Origin: Rhodospirillaceae bacterium
GTDB taxonomy: Bacteria > Pseudomonadota > Alphaproteobacteria > UBA8366 > Aestuariispiraceae
Direction: 5' to 3'
Assembly (NCBI GenBank): GCA_002709955.1
Contig: PAQY01000002.1
Span: 170,448 to 234,447, forward strand
Length of the DNA stretch: 64,000 bases
The notes under the pieces were generated by a model. It ran no database searches, had not been told where the DNA came from, and was given only the letters and a program-made list of their open reading frames with translations. This document shows positions 35,748 through 44,685 of the stretch, one piece after another. A program made the position numbers and the translations under genes. Each line of letters opens with the position of its first letter. The first letter of the stretch is position 1.

Positions 35748-37172
35748 TCACGATTCGCCAGGCGCGGGGACAGCGTATCCTTCTTCAGAATATTGTTTCA
35801 GCTTATTGCGCAATGTCCGGATTGAAATGCCCAGGATATTGGCCGCATGGGTGCGGTTGCCCAGATAATGGCCCAGCGTATCGATGATCAGATCCCGTTC
35901 CACATCCGCGACGGTGCGCCCAACCATTGCGCCTCCCGCCTGTTCCTTGCCTGCATGGCCTTGTTCCTCTGTCCCAGAAGGCAGTGGTGACATCGGGGCC
36001 GCAGGGGCCGGGGCAGAAGAGGACGGGGCAGGCGACATAGCGGGCGCAGGGGATGTTGCAGGGGCCTTGGGCTTTTCCGTCAGCAGGATCGCATCCGGGT
36101 CGATTTCTTCCCCGGACGCCAACAATACGGCGCGGTGCATGGTATTTTCCAATTCCCGCACATTGCCTGGCCAGTGATAGGCTTGCAGCATCGCACTTGC
36201 CTCTGCCGACAGGGTGCGGGCAGGGGCGCCATTCGCCTCCGTATATTTCTTGACGAAATAGCTGGCCAACAGGGGGATATCCATCGGGCGTTCCGCCAGC
36301 GACGGCAGGTCCAGATTGACCACATTCAGGCGGTAATACAGATCCTCCCGGAATTCGCCAGCCTTAACCGACTCCTGCAAATTGCGGTTCGAGGTTGCCA
36401 GGATGCGGACATCTACTTTGACGGGCTTGCTGCCGCCAACCCGGTCGATTTCACGCTCTTGCAAGGCGCGCAACAGCTTGGCCTGAAGCCGGGGGTCCAT
36501 TTCGCTGACTTCATCCAGCAGCAACGTGCCGCCATTGGCTTCTTCAAACTTGCCGACGCGGCGCGCGATGGCACCGGAAAATGCGCCTTTCTCATGCCCG
36601 AACAATTCGCTTTCCAGCAGGTTTTCGGGAATAGCCGCGCAATTGACCGCGACAAAGGTGCCTGTTGCCCGTCTGGATTTTGCATGGATATAGCGGGCCA
36701 TGACTTCTTTACCGGTCCCGGACTGACCGGTGATTAAGACAGAGGCATCGGACGGCGCGATCTGGTCCGCCAGCTTGATCACCCGCTTGGTCGCGGGATC
36801 GCTGTGAATGATGCTGGTGCTTTCTTCGGCGACGGCTTCCAGAACCGCAGCAATCAGTTCCGGATCTGGGGGCAGGGGGATGTATTCCTTGGCCCCGGCG
36901 CGAATGGCGGCAGCGGCGGTTTGGGCATCGGTGCCATCCATGCCACAGGCGACGACGGGCGTATTGATACGCTCCGCCAGCAGGGCCTTGCACAGGCGTT
37001 CAATGTTCAGGCGCACGTCGATCAGGACGACATCGGCCCCTTTACCATTGCGCAGATGTTCCAGCCCTTGGTCAATCGCATCAACTGCGGCTACTTTCGC
37101 GCCGCGCTGAATGGCAATTTGGCTGGCACCTGTCATGTGCCCTTCAAGGGTTCCGATGATAAGTAGTTTCAT
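35748..37172 (-). CDS. flbD: Sigma-54-dependent flagellar regulator FlbD
   Basis: FlbD activates sigma-54 flagellar promoters (class III/IV in Caulobacter). The 474-residue protein has a receiver-like domain (1-120), an AAA+ domain with Walker A GQSGTGKE (149-156) and the sigma-54-contact loop GAFSGA (196-201), a conservative variant of GAFTGA. A Pro/Ala-rich linker and a Fis-type helix-turn-helix near the end (HAANILGISIRTLRNKLKQY) follow. The receiver keeps D52 but lacks the N-terminal acidic pair and the conserved lysine, so canonical phosphorylation is unlikely. Two sigma-54 promoters found in this window (47019, 50839) are likely targets. Confidence 0.93.
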   Translation of the reverse strand: MKLLIIGTLEGHMTGASQIAIQRGAKVAAVDAIDQGLEHLRNGKGADVVLIDVRLNIERLCKALLAERINTPVVACGMDGTDAQTAAAAIRAGAKEYIPLPPDPELIAAVLEAVAEESTSIIHSDPATKRVIKLADQIAPSDASVLITGQSGTGKEVMARYIHAKSRRATGTFVAVNCAAIPENLLESELFGHEKGAFSGAIARRVGKFEEANGGTLLLDEVSEMDPRLQAKLLRALQEREIDRVGGSKPVKVDVRILATSNRNLQESVKAGEFREDLYYRLNVVNLDLPSLAERPMDIPLLASYFVKKYTEANGAPARTLSAEASAMLQAYHWPGNVRELENTMHRAVLLASGEEIDPDAILLTEKPKAPATSPAPAMSPAPSSSAPAPAAPMSPLPSGTEEQGHAGKEQAGGAMVGRTVADVERDLIIDTLGHYLGNRTHAANILGISIRTLRNKLKQYSEEGYAVPAPGES

Positions 37173-37178
37173 GGCCTC

Positions 37179-38015
37179 TTATCCGAAGTAATCCACCCGT
37201 TCGGACGGGGGCAGTACGGTGTTGAACAGCATTTCCAGACGACGCGGGTTTTCCTGGCGGCCGATAGAGGATGCCGCCATGACATAAAGCTGATTGAGTA
37301 ACATATCCTCTGTCGCGTTGCGTTCCATCTTGGACGCAAGGGGCGTGAACACAACATTCGCCAACAGCGCCCCATAAAAGGTCGTCAACAGCGCCACGGC
37401 CATGGACGGGCCAATGGAATTTGGATCGTCCAGATTGGCCAGCATCTGTACCAGACCGACCAAGGTGCCGATCAGGCCCATGGCGGGCGCGATTTCTGCA
37501 GCCTTTTTCAGGATCGATACAGAGCGCGTCTGGCGCTGTGCAATTGCCTGAACTTCACGGCGCATGATCCGCTCGACATCCTCTCCTGGCGTGCCGTCGA
37601 TCACCATCGCCAGGCCAGCGCGCAGCATTTCGCGGTCTTCAACAGCAGGCATATAGTTCTGAATTGCCAGAACCCCGCGATACCGGGCGATTTGGGCCAA
37701 TTGCAGCAGCTGCATTGCAGCCTCTCCTGCATTCAGGCCGCTGCGAAAGACGGTCCGGCCCAAGGTCGGGAACAGGGCCATCATATCCAGAATCGAAAAG
37801 CAGGCGGTAACGACCCCGAAAGTTCCCCCAACAACAATCAGGACGGAAGGCCAGTCAATGAAGGACCCAGGACTGCCGCCCAAGACAATCGCGGTTCCGA
37901 TCAGGATTGCTGCGCCAATAATCCCGAAAATTGTCGCAATATCCACCGACCCCCGTGTCGAAGGTTGGGTGAGGGGGCGGTCTCCGCCAGAGCCCGGTTG
38001 GGTATCGGTTGCCAT
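37179..38015 (-). CDS. motA: Flagellar motor stator protein MotA (PomA-like)
   Basis: This is a MotA/PomA-type stator subunit of 278 residues. It has membrane segments at about 25-45 (IFGIIGAAILIGTAIVLGG), 55-75 (VLIVVGGTFGVVTACF), and two late ones (APAMGLIGTLVGLVQML and VALLTTFYGALLANVVFTPL). The cytoplasmic loop contains the charged residues that meet FliG (RAGLAMVIDGTPGEDVERIMRREV, quoted for the region). It lies between fliN and flbD in the same series. A motB partner is not in the window. Confidence 0.9.
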   Translation of the reverse strand: MATDTQPGSGGDRPLTQPSTRGSVDIATIFGIIGAAILIGTAIVLGGSPGSFIDWPSVLIVVGGTFGVVTACFSILDMMALFPTLGRTVFRSGLNAGEAAMQLLQLAQIARYRGVLAIQNYMPAVEDREMLRAGLAMVIDGTPGEDVERIMRREVQAIAQRQTRSVSILKKAAEIAPAMGLIGTLVGLVQMLANLDDPNSIGPSMAVALLTTFYGALLANVVFTPLASKMERNATEDMLLNQLYVMAASSIGRQENPRRLEMLFNTVLPPSERVDYFG

Positions 38016-38032
38016 TCCCGCCGTCTATCCAA

Positions 38033-38455
38033 TCAGTTCGGTGATTTATCGGATTTGATGATTTCCGTCATGGTCACACCAAGCTTGTCATCCACAAGCA
38101 CCACTTCGCCCCGCGCCACAAGGCGATTGTTGACGTAAATATCAATTGCTTCGCCGACCTTGCGATCCAGTTCGACAACCGCGCCGCGTCCCAGCTTCAA
38201 CAATTGACTGACCTGCATGGATGCCTTGCCCAGAACGGCGGCAACCTGAACCGGGATTTCATAAACCGCTTCCAGGTCGCGCGCCCCGGTCGGGGCCATC
38301 AGTTCGGCTGCGCGTGCGTCCAGATAATCTTCCTCGCCAGCGCCTTCGCCCAATTCCTGAAGATCAAAATCCGCCATGGATCCAGATTTCTTTTCTGGCG
38401 CGCCCCCACTTGCCGCGTCTGTCGTTGGGGTATCGTCGTCAGTATCATCGGCCAT
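38033..38455 (-). CDS. fliN: Flagellar motor switch protein FliN
   Basis: FliN forms the lower C-ring with FliM and binds FliH. The 140-residue protein has an acidic, disordered first 60 residues and a C-terminal SpoA domain (YEIPVQVAAVLGKASMQVSQ, then LKLGRGAVVELDRKVGEAID). It lies between fliH and motA, with gaps of 5 and 17 bases. fliM is not in the window. Confidence 0.95.
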   Translation of the reverse strand: MADDTDDDTPTTDAASGGAPEKKSGSMADFDLQELGEGAGEEDYLDARAAELMAPTGARDLEAVYEIPVQVAAVLGKASMQVSQLLKLGRGAVVELDRKVGEAIDIYVNNRLVARGEVVLVDDKLGVTMTEIIKSDKSPN

Positions 38456-38460
38456 TGAAA

Positions 38461-39276
38461 TTACTCCTTATCGTGTCCGTCGCCTGCATTTGGCGCATCG
38501 GTTTCCAGTGCGTCCTGGTCGTCCGTATCGGTGTCATCGTCCATCGCAGTCGGTGTTTCCGGCTCGCTATCGGCGTCTAAAGTTTCCAATGCGCGTTGTA
38601 CGGCGCGATCGATTGCGGCATCGACATCCGCCTTGATCGTGTCATAGCGCCGTTCTGCCCCGCCAGCACCCCAATCGACCCGAATGTCAGAGGGGCCCAT
38701 ATCTTCTTCGGGACGGATTCGGATAATGCCCTGAAAGCCCGCTCGCTCTGCGGCTTTATTCAGGCGATCCCCCAACAGATCCGCCGTTTCCTCTGACAGA
38801 TGAATAGACAGCCGCCCAGGATCCTGTAATTCCGCCAAACATTCTGTAACCACGGTCATGGCTTCCTCTGCGCCGTGATTTTTGACATAGATCGGCATCA
38901 GCTTGTTCATCAATTCCTGCACCATGCGTGCCATATTGGCCTGTGCCCGCTCATTTGCCTTATGCTGTTCTTCGCCCAGCCTGGACACCATCGGGGCCAA
39001 TCGCTCCAGCAGGTCGTTCAATTGCCGTTCCAGCGTATCCATCGCTTCGGCATGGCCTTCGCGAAACCCGTCTGCATGACCATCCATATAGGATTGTTGC
39101 TTCTGGGCGTTCATTTCCTCTTCGCTGAAGCTGATCTCTGGTTCCGGCTCCGGGATATCCTCCGGCGCGGGCTCGGCATTGGCGGCGGCCTTTTTCTTGT
39201 CCTGGTCGAATTCATCGAAAGACCGTTCAAACATGAACGGCTTCATTTCCTCTGTTTTCGCCACTTTCACCATCAC
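38461..39276 (-). CDS. fliH: Flagellar export regulator FliH
   Basis: FliH binds FliI and links it to the C-ring. The 271-residue protein has an N-terminal region with FMFERSFDEFD, then the family's GxxxG-like helical repeat (YMDGHADGFREGHAEAMDTL), and a C-terminal domain. Both the N-terminal 50 and C-terminal 35 residues are strongly acidic. Position between fliG and fliN supports the call, since FliH is weakly conserved. An alternative start one codon later is possible. Confidence 0.88.
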   Translation of the reverse strand: MMVKVAKTEEMKPFMFERSFDEFDQDKKKAAANAEPAPEDIPEPEPEISFSEEEMNAQKQQSYMDGHADGFREGHAEAMDTLERQLNDLLERLAPMVSRLGEEQHKANERAQANMARMVQELMNKLMPIYVKNHGAEEAMTVVTECLAELQDPGRLSIHLSEETADLLGDRLNKAAERAGFQGIIRIRPEEDMGPSDIRVDWGAGGAERRYDTIKADVDAAIDRAVQRALETLDADSEPETPTAMDDDTDTDDQDALETDAPNAGDGHDKE

Positions 39277-39301
39277 AATTGGGCCTCACCCTGCACCGAT
39301 A

Positions 39302-40318
39302 TCAATAGATCAACTCATCTTCAGCGCCACCTTCGGAGATAATGATCTCTCCTTTCGCGGCAAGGTCTTTAGCCAGATTGACCATTTCCATCTGCGCTTC
39401 ATCCACATCCTTCAATCGGACAGGGCCAAGGGCATTCATATCCTCGCGCAGGATTTTCGCCGCCCGTTCGGACATGTTTGAGAAGAACAGTTCCTTGATC
39501 TGCTCTGACGAGCCCTTCAAGGCCGTGCCCAGCTTGTCCTTGTCCACGTTGCGCAACAGCGTCTGAACACCGCCCGGATCCAGTTTCTGCAGATCCTCAA
39601 AGGTGAACATCAGCGACTTGATCTTCTCGGCACTGTCGCGATTGCGTTCTTCCAGCAAGGTCATGAAGCGGTTTTCAGTATTCCGATCCAGCGCATTAAA
39701 GATTTCCGCCATCATTTCATGGCTGTCGCGTCGGGCTGTGCGCGCCAGGTTGGTCATGAATTCGTTGCGCAACGTGCGCTCCACATCATCCAGCACTTCT
39801 TTCTGCACGGCTTCCATGCGCAGCATCCGCATGATGACTTCCATCGCGAAGCTTTCCGGCAGAGCCCCTAGCACGCGACTGGCATGGTCGGACTTGATCT
39901 TGGACAAAACAACCGCAACCGTCTGGGGGTATTCATTCTTCAGATAGTTCGCCAGCACGACTTCGTTCACATTTGCCAGCTTATCCCACATGGTGCGCCC
40001 GGCAGGCCCCCGGATTTCTTCCATGATCTGGGAGACTTTATCGGGGTCCAGGGCCTTGCTGAGCAGGCGCTCTGTGGATTCATACGATCCGACCAGTGAT
40101 CCTGTAGACGAAATCTGTTCGGCGAATTCTGAGAAAAGCCGCTCCACCAGATTTGAGCTGATTGTGCCCAGATTGGCCATGGAGGAGGAGATTTCCTTGA
40201 TCTCCTCATCATCCATATAGGTAAAGAGCTTCACCGCGTTTTCTTCACCAATGGCGAGGATCATCATCGCGGCTTTGTCTGGCCCGGTCAGGCCCCTATA
40301 ATCGTCGCGTATTCTCAT
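39302..40318 (-). CDS. fliG: Flagellar motor switch protein FliG
   Basis: FliG is the rotor protein that interacts with MotA to produce torque. The 338-residue protein has the N-terminal [19 protein letters not shown], a middle domain with the [11 protein letters not shown]-like segment here reading [18 protein letters not shown], and a C-terminal domain with [11 protein letters not shown] and the torque helix. fliF is 183 bases upstream, with no gene in the gap. Confidence 0.96.
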   Translation of the reverse strand: MRIRDDYRGLTGPDKAAMMILAIGEENAVKLFTYMDDEEIKEISSSMANLGTISSNLVERLFSEFAEQISSTGSLVGSYESTERLLSKALDPDKVSQIMEEIRGPAGRTMWDKLANVNEVVLANYLKNEYPQTVAVVLSKIKSDHASRVLGALPESFAMEVIMRMLRMEAVQKEVLDDVERTLRNEFMTNLARTARRDSHEMMAEIFNALDRNTENRFMTLLEERNRDSAEKIKSLMFTFEDLQKLDPGGVQTLLRNVDKDKLGTALKGSSEQIKELFFSNMSERAAKILREDMNALGPVRLKDVDEAQMEMVNLAKDLAAKGEIIISEGGAEDELIY

Positions 40319-40501
40319 GGTGCTGGTCGTACCAAGTTCTCTGTTGCGCCCCAGGACTCCTCATCGCTGCGTCCAGCCGATGCGACTTCCCGTATATCAG
40401 TCATCCCCTTTATAAAGCGAGTCCGCATAAACCAACATGAGAAACCTACATGCCGTGCCCAATCAAGCATTCCAGAAGGCAAGACGGTACCGGCATGCGG
40501 C

Positions 40502-42133
40502 TTAATCAGATCCTTGATACATCCATGTGCGCAGGATCGATACAGCTTCTTCGGGATGCTTTTCGATGATTTCGCCGATTTTCTTCAGGGAAGACGCCTT
40601 CACGCGCCCTTCGATATTGGCGATATCAATCATATGTTCGAACTCTTCCGTGCCCTCTTGCGGCATCATGCCCTGACCACCGGCTGTTGCAATCGCATTG
40701 CCGCTTTGATCGGTCAGCATGGTCGGGGAGTCACCTGCGCGACCGGCTGCGGTTTGTTGCTGCATATCAAACAGCTTGGTAATCAGCGGGCGCACAATGA
40801 TCAGCGCGATCAGCAGCACCACAAGCCCGATCACGCCGGTTTGGACCAGGGACCAGATCCGGCTCTTGGGCAGGCCGAACATTTCTTCTTCATCCAGCGT
40901 ATAGACTGGGACATCTTCAAAGCGCAGATTGTGGATCGTCACCTGATCGCCGCGCGATAAGTTTACACCTGCTGCGGATTCGACCAATTCCCGCAGGACA
41001 TTCATTTCGTCCTCACTGCGGGGTTCATAGGTGCCGTCCGGCTGGCGGATACCATCCACAACGACGGCGACAGACAGCCGATCCACGCGCCCTGGTGGGA
41101 CGATGCGTTCCGTCCTGGTATTGCCGGTCTGGAAGTTCTGAATGGAATCGGTCCGGGCGCTTGTCTCGGTATTGCCCACGGCACCACCATCCAGGGCGCC
41201 AGCATCCGGCAGATTGTTCCCAACAGTTACAGTATCCTGATTGGCTTCCTGTGACGATGAGGTGTCTTCAATCTCTCGCGAGGATACCAGAACCTGCTGT
41301 TCGGGATCATAGGATTGAATGCTGGACGTTTCCTGCGAGAAATCCATTTCCGCGGATACTTCCACGCGGGCCTTGCCCACGCCGACGACCCGCTCCAGCA
41401 TCTCGGTGACTTTGCCCGACAGGCGGCCTTCAAAACCGGACCGCATATCAGCGACATTGTCAGGATTCAATGTGCCATCGTCCTGGTCACCGCCGCCATG
41501 CAGCAGGGTGCCACGATCATCAACGATCGTGATGCGGTTCGGATCAAGATTTGGCACGGCTGTGGAAATCAATTGTTGAATTGCGGATGTCTGCGACCGG
41601 TCTAGGCGATTGGCACCCTGCATCTTGATGACAACGGATGCTGTTGCTTCCATCGGTTCGCGAGTGAACAATTCCCGGCGCGGCAGCACGATGTGAACGC
41701 GGGCACCACGAACATTGTCAATGGATGCGATGGTGCGGGAAAGCTCCCCTTCCATGGCGCGCAGTTTGTTGATTTCCTGAGTAAAGCTGGACTGACCAAG
41801 ACTTTGATCCCGATCGAAGATATCATAACCGGGAACGGCACCGCTGAGGCCCTGTTGCGCAAATTCCAGCCGCAAAGGGCCAACCTGATCGCGCGGTACG
41901 GAAATCTGCGATTGATCGGTCGACATGCTGTATTCAATCTGGCGGCTGGCCAGTTGATCTGCGATCTGATTGGTGGCTTGTGGGTCCAAGTTTGAATAGA
42001 GCAGCGCCATTTCAGGCTTCGTGCCAGAGATCAGCAGGAAAATTAACAGGCCCAGCATGACGGCTGTCCCTGCAACGCCCGCCGTAAGGCGCGCCATCCC
42101 GAAACTCCGAATCAGATCAATTAAGTTGCCCAC
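40502..42133 (-). CDS. fliF: Flagellar MS-ring protein FliF
   Basis: FliF forms the MS ring, the first part of the flagellum. The 543-residue protein has a first membrane helix near residue 25-40 (VAGTAVMLGLLIFLLISG), ring-building motifs such as REALEGELARTI-like MEGELSRTIASIDNVRGARV, and a second helix near 440 (GVIGLVVLLIALIIVRPL). The C-terminal FliG-binding tail ends in ILRTWMYQGSD. It probably heads the long minus-strand series fliF-fliG-fliH-fliN-motA-flbD-flhA-flhF-flhG. Confidence 0.96.
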   Translation of the reverse strand: MGNLIDLIRSFGMARLTAGVAGTAVMLGLLIFLLISGTKPEMALLYSNLDPQATNQIADQLASRQIEYSMSTDQSQISVPRDQVGPLRLEFAQQGLSGAVPGYDIFDRDQSLGQSSFTQEINKLRAMEGELSRTIASIDNVRGARVHIVLPRRELFTREPMEATASVVIKMQGANRLDRSQTSAIQQLISTAVPNLDPNRITIVDDRGTLLHGGGDQDDGTLNPDNVADMRSGFEGRLSGKVTEMLERVVGVGKARVEVSAEMDFSQETSSIQSYDPEQQVLVSSREIEDTSSSQEANQDTVTVGNNLPDAGALDGGAVGNTETSARTDSIQNFQTGNTRTERIVPPGRVDRLSVAVVVDGIRQPDGTYEPRSEDEMNVLRELVESAAGVNLSRGDQVTIHNLRFEDVPVYTLDEEEMFGLPKSRIWSLVQTGVIGLVVLLIALIIVRPLITKLFDMQQQTAAGRAGDSPTMLTDQSGNAIATAGGQGMMPQEGTEEFEHMIDIANIEGRVKASSLKKIGEIIEKHPEEAVSILRTWMYQGSD

Positions 42134-42702
42134 AAAACCGCTCCTCGTATTTCCGACCGCCAGCGAGAATGTGCCCTATTGGCCTGTCCTCTTGTCGGAT
42201 CCCCTCGTGCCAGATCACTCTTGGTACTCAATTTCGCTGCGACACTTACACATTCACCGGGTATCTGAGCGCTTCTGCACCATGATCTGCCAGGTGTTTC
42301 TCAACACGCATGGTGTCCCTCGCGGAGGACATCCAGTCTGGCTTTTTAAACGAAGGCATTCTGCCTCGTAACTCTCTTAAAAATGCAACTCTCGCAATTA
42401 TCACACCAGTGCGACTCGATTCTGTTTCCTAGTGACTTGCTTACAACGACTCGTCGATTCGATGTTTTGTAAGCAAAACTTCAAGCATTCTTGCCTGAAG
42501 TAAAATTAGGAAATCGCACGGCAAAAATTGCCTATCTCTCGGCAAAGATAGCCGATATTCGCACCAGCGCAATGATAAAAACACTATATATTGAACAAAA
42601 TACAATGTAATTCGCAGCATTCAGTAAGGGATACAAAGAACTCGTCTTGTCGCATGCCTGCAGTGTGTGAGTCTTTTCAAGTGTTTACGATTCGCCTTTA
42701 AC
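42134..42702. other. 569-bp AT-rich intergenic region upstream of fliF
   Basis: No coding sequence is convincing here. It probably holds the fliF promoter(s) on the minus strand. I see inverted repeats GGCAA-AAA-TTGCC (42520-42532) and TCGGC/GCCGA (42539-42555, 7-nt loop), and an imperfect sigma-54-like site on the minus strand (42393-42408) that keeps the GG/TTGC core but has four mismatches, about 260 bases ahead of fliF. No full CtrA site (TTAA-N7-TTAA) was found. Confidence 0.5.
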
Positions 42703-42957
42703 CTATCGATACTGGCGCAGGCGGGTGACACGTAAACCCCGAACCCCGTGCTGAGAGATCAGGATGCGCCATCCATTCAGCTCTTCCCTGGTCAGGTCAT
42801 AGCGTTTGCAGGCTTCGTCTTCGGTCAGGACGCCGGTATCAATGGCCCTGACAACCTGTGCCTTTCTGGAAATCACCCACCGTTCTGTATCCGCTGGGGG
42901 AAGGGCGTTGTCTTGTTTGGGCTCATTACGCTCAATCTTATTTTGCTGTCCTGTCAT
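42703..42957 (-). CDS. sciP: CtrA inhibitor SciP (DUF1153 family)
   Basis: The 84-residue protein is a DUF1153 homologue. The region LPPADTERWVISRKAQVV, EDEACKRYDLTREEL and the ending LRVTRLRQYR match Caulobacter SciP (LPPPDTKRWVIRRKAEVV...LRATRIQQYR) closely. In Caulobacter SciP binds DNA-bound CtrA and blocks transcription of CtrA targets, including flagellar genes. It stands alone on the minus strand between flgE and fliF, and a CtrA-like site lies about 80 bases upstream. Confidence 0.9.
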   Translation of the reverse strand: MTGQQNKIERNEPKQDNALPPADTERWVISRKAQVVRAIDTGVLTEDEACKRYDLTREELNGWRILISQHGVRGLRVTRLRQYR

Positions 42958-43037
42958 CCGGGCCGTTGCTCCAGTTTAATAATTTATGGGACGTTGCTTC
43001 GGCTGCCGGTCGATCATGGATTTGCGAAGACCAGCAA

Positions 43038-43052
43038 TTAAAAACAAATTTA
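43038..43052. promoter_or_regulatory. Possible CtrA-binding site upstream of sciP
   Basis: TTAA-N7-TTTA (43038-43052) matches the CtrA box TTAA-N7-TTAA at 7 of 8 positions and lies about 80 bases upstream of sciP. In Caulobacter sciP transcription depends on CtrA. The surrounding sequence is AT-rich, so a chance match is possible. Confidence 0.4.
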
Positions 43053-43087
43053 TATAAAATTTTATGAAATTCGCAAGTAAAATCGGA

Positions 43088-43119
43088 CAAAATAATGGGC
43101 GCGCCCAAAGGACGCGCCC
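43088..43119 (-). terminator. Terminator after flgE
   Basis: On the minus strand, GGGCGCG and CGCGCCC form a 7-bp stem (43119-43113 with 43103-43097) with a 9-nt loop, followed by ATTATTTTG. It lies about 30 bases after the flgE stop and would end the fliK-flgD-flgE transcript. Confidence 0.72.
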
Positions 43120-43148
43120 AAGATATTGATTATATTGTGTTTTAGGTT

Positions 43149-44618
43149 TTAGCGTTTCGCTCTGATCAGCTCGTCCAGCATCTCATCTGCGGTGGTGATC
43201 ACCCTTGTATTGGCTGCAAAGGCGCGCTGAGTCACGATCAGCTTGGTGAATTCATCGGCCAGATCGACGGTGGACTGTTCCAGTGAGGAGGGGGCAATCA
43301 ATCCGGCACCTCCGGTATTGGCGACCTTGACCACAGCCTGACCTGAATTGTCCGTCTGGCTGTAGACGTTACCTGAAACCGGTTTCAGACCATCGGCATT
43401 GTTAAAGGTAACCAGGGGAACCTGGAACAATTGGCGGGATTCGCCATTATCAAACAGGGCTGTCACGACACCCAATTCGCTGACCGACACAGAAGAAAGG
43501 GAGCCAAACTGCTTTCCGTTCTGATCCACATCATTCAACACGCTGGTACCATCAAACTGTGTTACGCCATTCGTTCCACCGATTGTCCCAAAGTCGATCG
43601 CGATTGTTTCACGATCCTCGGACGTGGCACCATTGCCATCATAATCCATCACCAGGTCCAGAACGCCCAGGGCGGAATTCCCGGCGGCTGTGATGTTGCC
43701 CCCGGCAAGGTTCGATGCAACTGAAGCCAGAGTTCCGTTTGGATTGAAGGTAATAGTCCCCAGGACGGCCCCGTTTGCGATCAAGGCCGTGTCGGCAACG
43801 CTGTCGGTTTCTTCGTCCCCGTCCGATAGGATGCCATCCCCGGCCGTGCCGCCGCCTGCGACAGGTGTTCCGTCATCGATTGTGATCGTACCATCATCGT
43901 TGGCATCAATATCGACCAAAGATGTGCCTGTGCTGGTCGCACCGGAAATCGTCCATGTGTTGGCGGCTGCACCGGACTTGGTAAAGGTCAGGGTCAGGGT
44001 GCGTTCTGCGCCCTTGCGGTCGAAGATCTGGATGGAGGTATCATAGGTTCCGCCGGTCGCCGTCGCATCCTGCAAGTTCGCGCTGAGCGATACGGAGGAT
44101 GTTGAGACCGGGGCCGCAGATTGACCTGCCACGTTGACGCCGTTCATGGCGCTGAGCACGTTTGTCACGTCAAAGCCGGTATCGGTTGCATTGCGTGGAA
44201 AGCCCATAAGGTAAAACCCTGCCGTATTCACAAGGTTTCCATCTTTATCTGCGCGAAACTCCCCGGCGCGGGTATAGAAGATGTCGCCGCTGGGTTCGTA
44301 AACACCGGTTGTCGTGTTAAAGGTCAGCCCGTCGGTCACAGCGAAAAAGCCGTTCCCGGAAATTGCGATATCCGTTGATGCCGTGGAGGCAGCCAGCAAA
44401 CCCTGGGCATTGATTTCCCGGCCCACGCTGGATTGTACGCCCCCGGAAGCGAAGGCTGAATCGGACCCTTGCGTCGTCACAAGGGTGGAGAAGCGCGCAC
44501 GGTTCACCTTATAGCCAACTGTATTCACATTGGCGATGTTATCAGAAATCATCGCCATGGATTGGCTTTGGGCGAACAAGCCCGACACGCCCGAACGCAG
44601 ACCACCGAAAATACTCAT
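43149..44618 (-). CDS. flgE: Flagellar hook protein FlgE
   Basis: FlgE polymerises into the hook. The 489-residue protein has the axial-protein N-terminus (GLRSGVSGLFAQSQSMAMIS, with DNIANVNTVGYK) and C-terminus (VDLADEFTKLIVTQRAFAAN, then TRVITTADEMLDELI). A variable exported middle part contains an acidic, repeat-like stretch (IDANDDGTITIDDGTP). It follows flgD in the fliK-flgD-flgE operon, and a terminator follows it. Confidence 0.95.
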   Translation of the reverse strand: MSIFGGLRSGVSGLFAQSQSMAMISDNIANVNTVGYKVNRARFSTLVTTQGSDSAFASGGVQSSVGREINAQGLLAASTASTDIAISGNGFFAVTDGLTFNTTTGVYEPSGDIFYTRAGEFRADKDGNLVNTAGFYLMGFPRNATDTGFDVTNVLSAMNGVNVAGQSAAPVSTSSVSLSANLQDATATGGTYDTSIQIFDRKGAERTLTLTFTKSGAAANTWTISGATSTGTSLVDIDANDDGTITIDDGTPVAGGGTAGDGILSDGDEETDSVADTALIANGAVLGTITFNPNGTLASVASNLAGGNITAAGNSALGVLDLVMDYDGNGATSEDRETIAIDFGTIGGTNGVTQFDGTSVLNDVDQNGKQFGSLSSVSVSELGVVTALFDNGESRQLFQVPLVTFNNADGLKPVSGNVYSQTDNSGQAVVKVANTGGAGLIAPSSLEQSTVDLADEFTKLIVTQRAFAANTRVITTADEMLDELIRAKR

Positions 44619-44685
44619 TGCCTAACTCCTCTTTTCCTCAATGGCACAACACTGGATCATATCCTGGTGGTGCGCGGGGCCATTG

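Noticed and set aside
42393-42408. Sigma-54 promoter for fliF
   Set aside because: The GG/TTGC core is present with correct spacing, but four of the other positions mismatch and the site is about 260 bases from the fliF start; it was kept only as a note.
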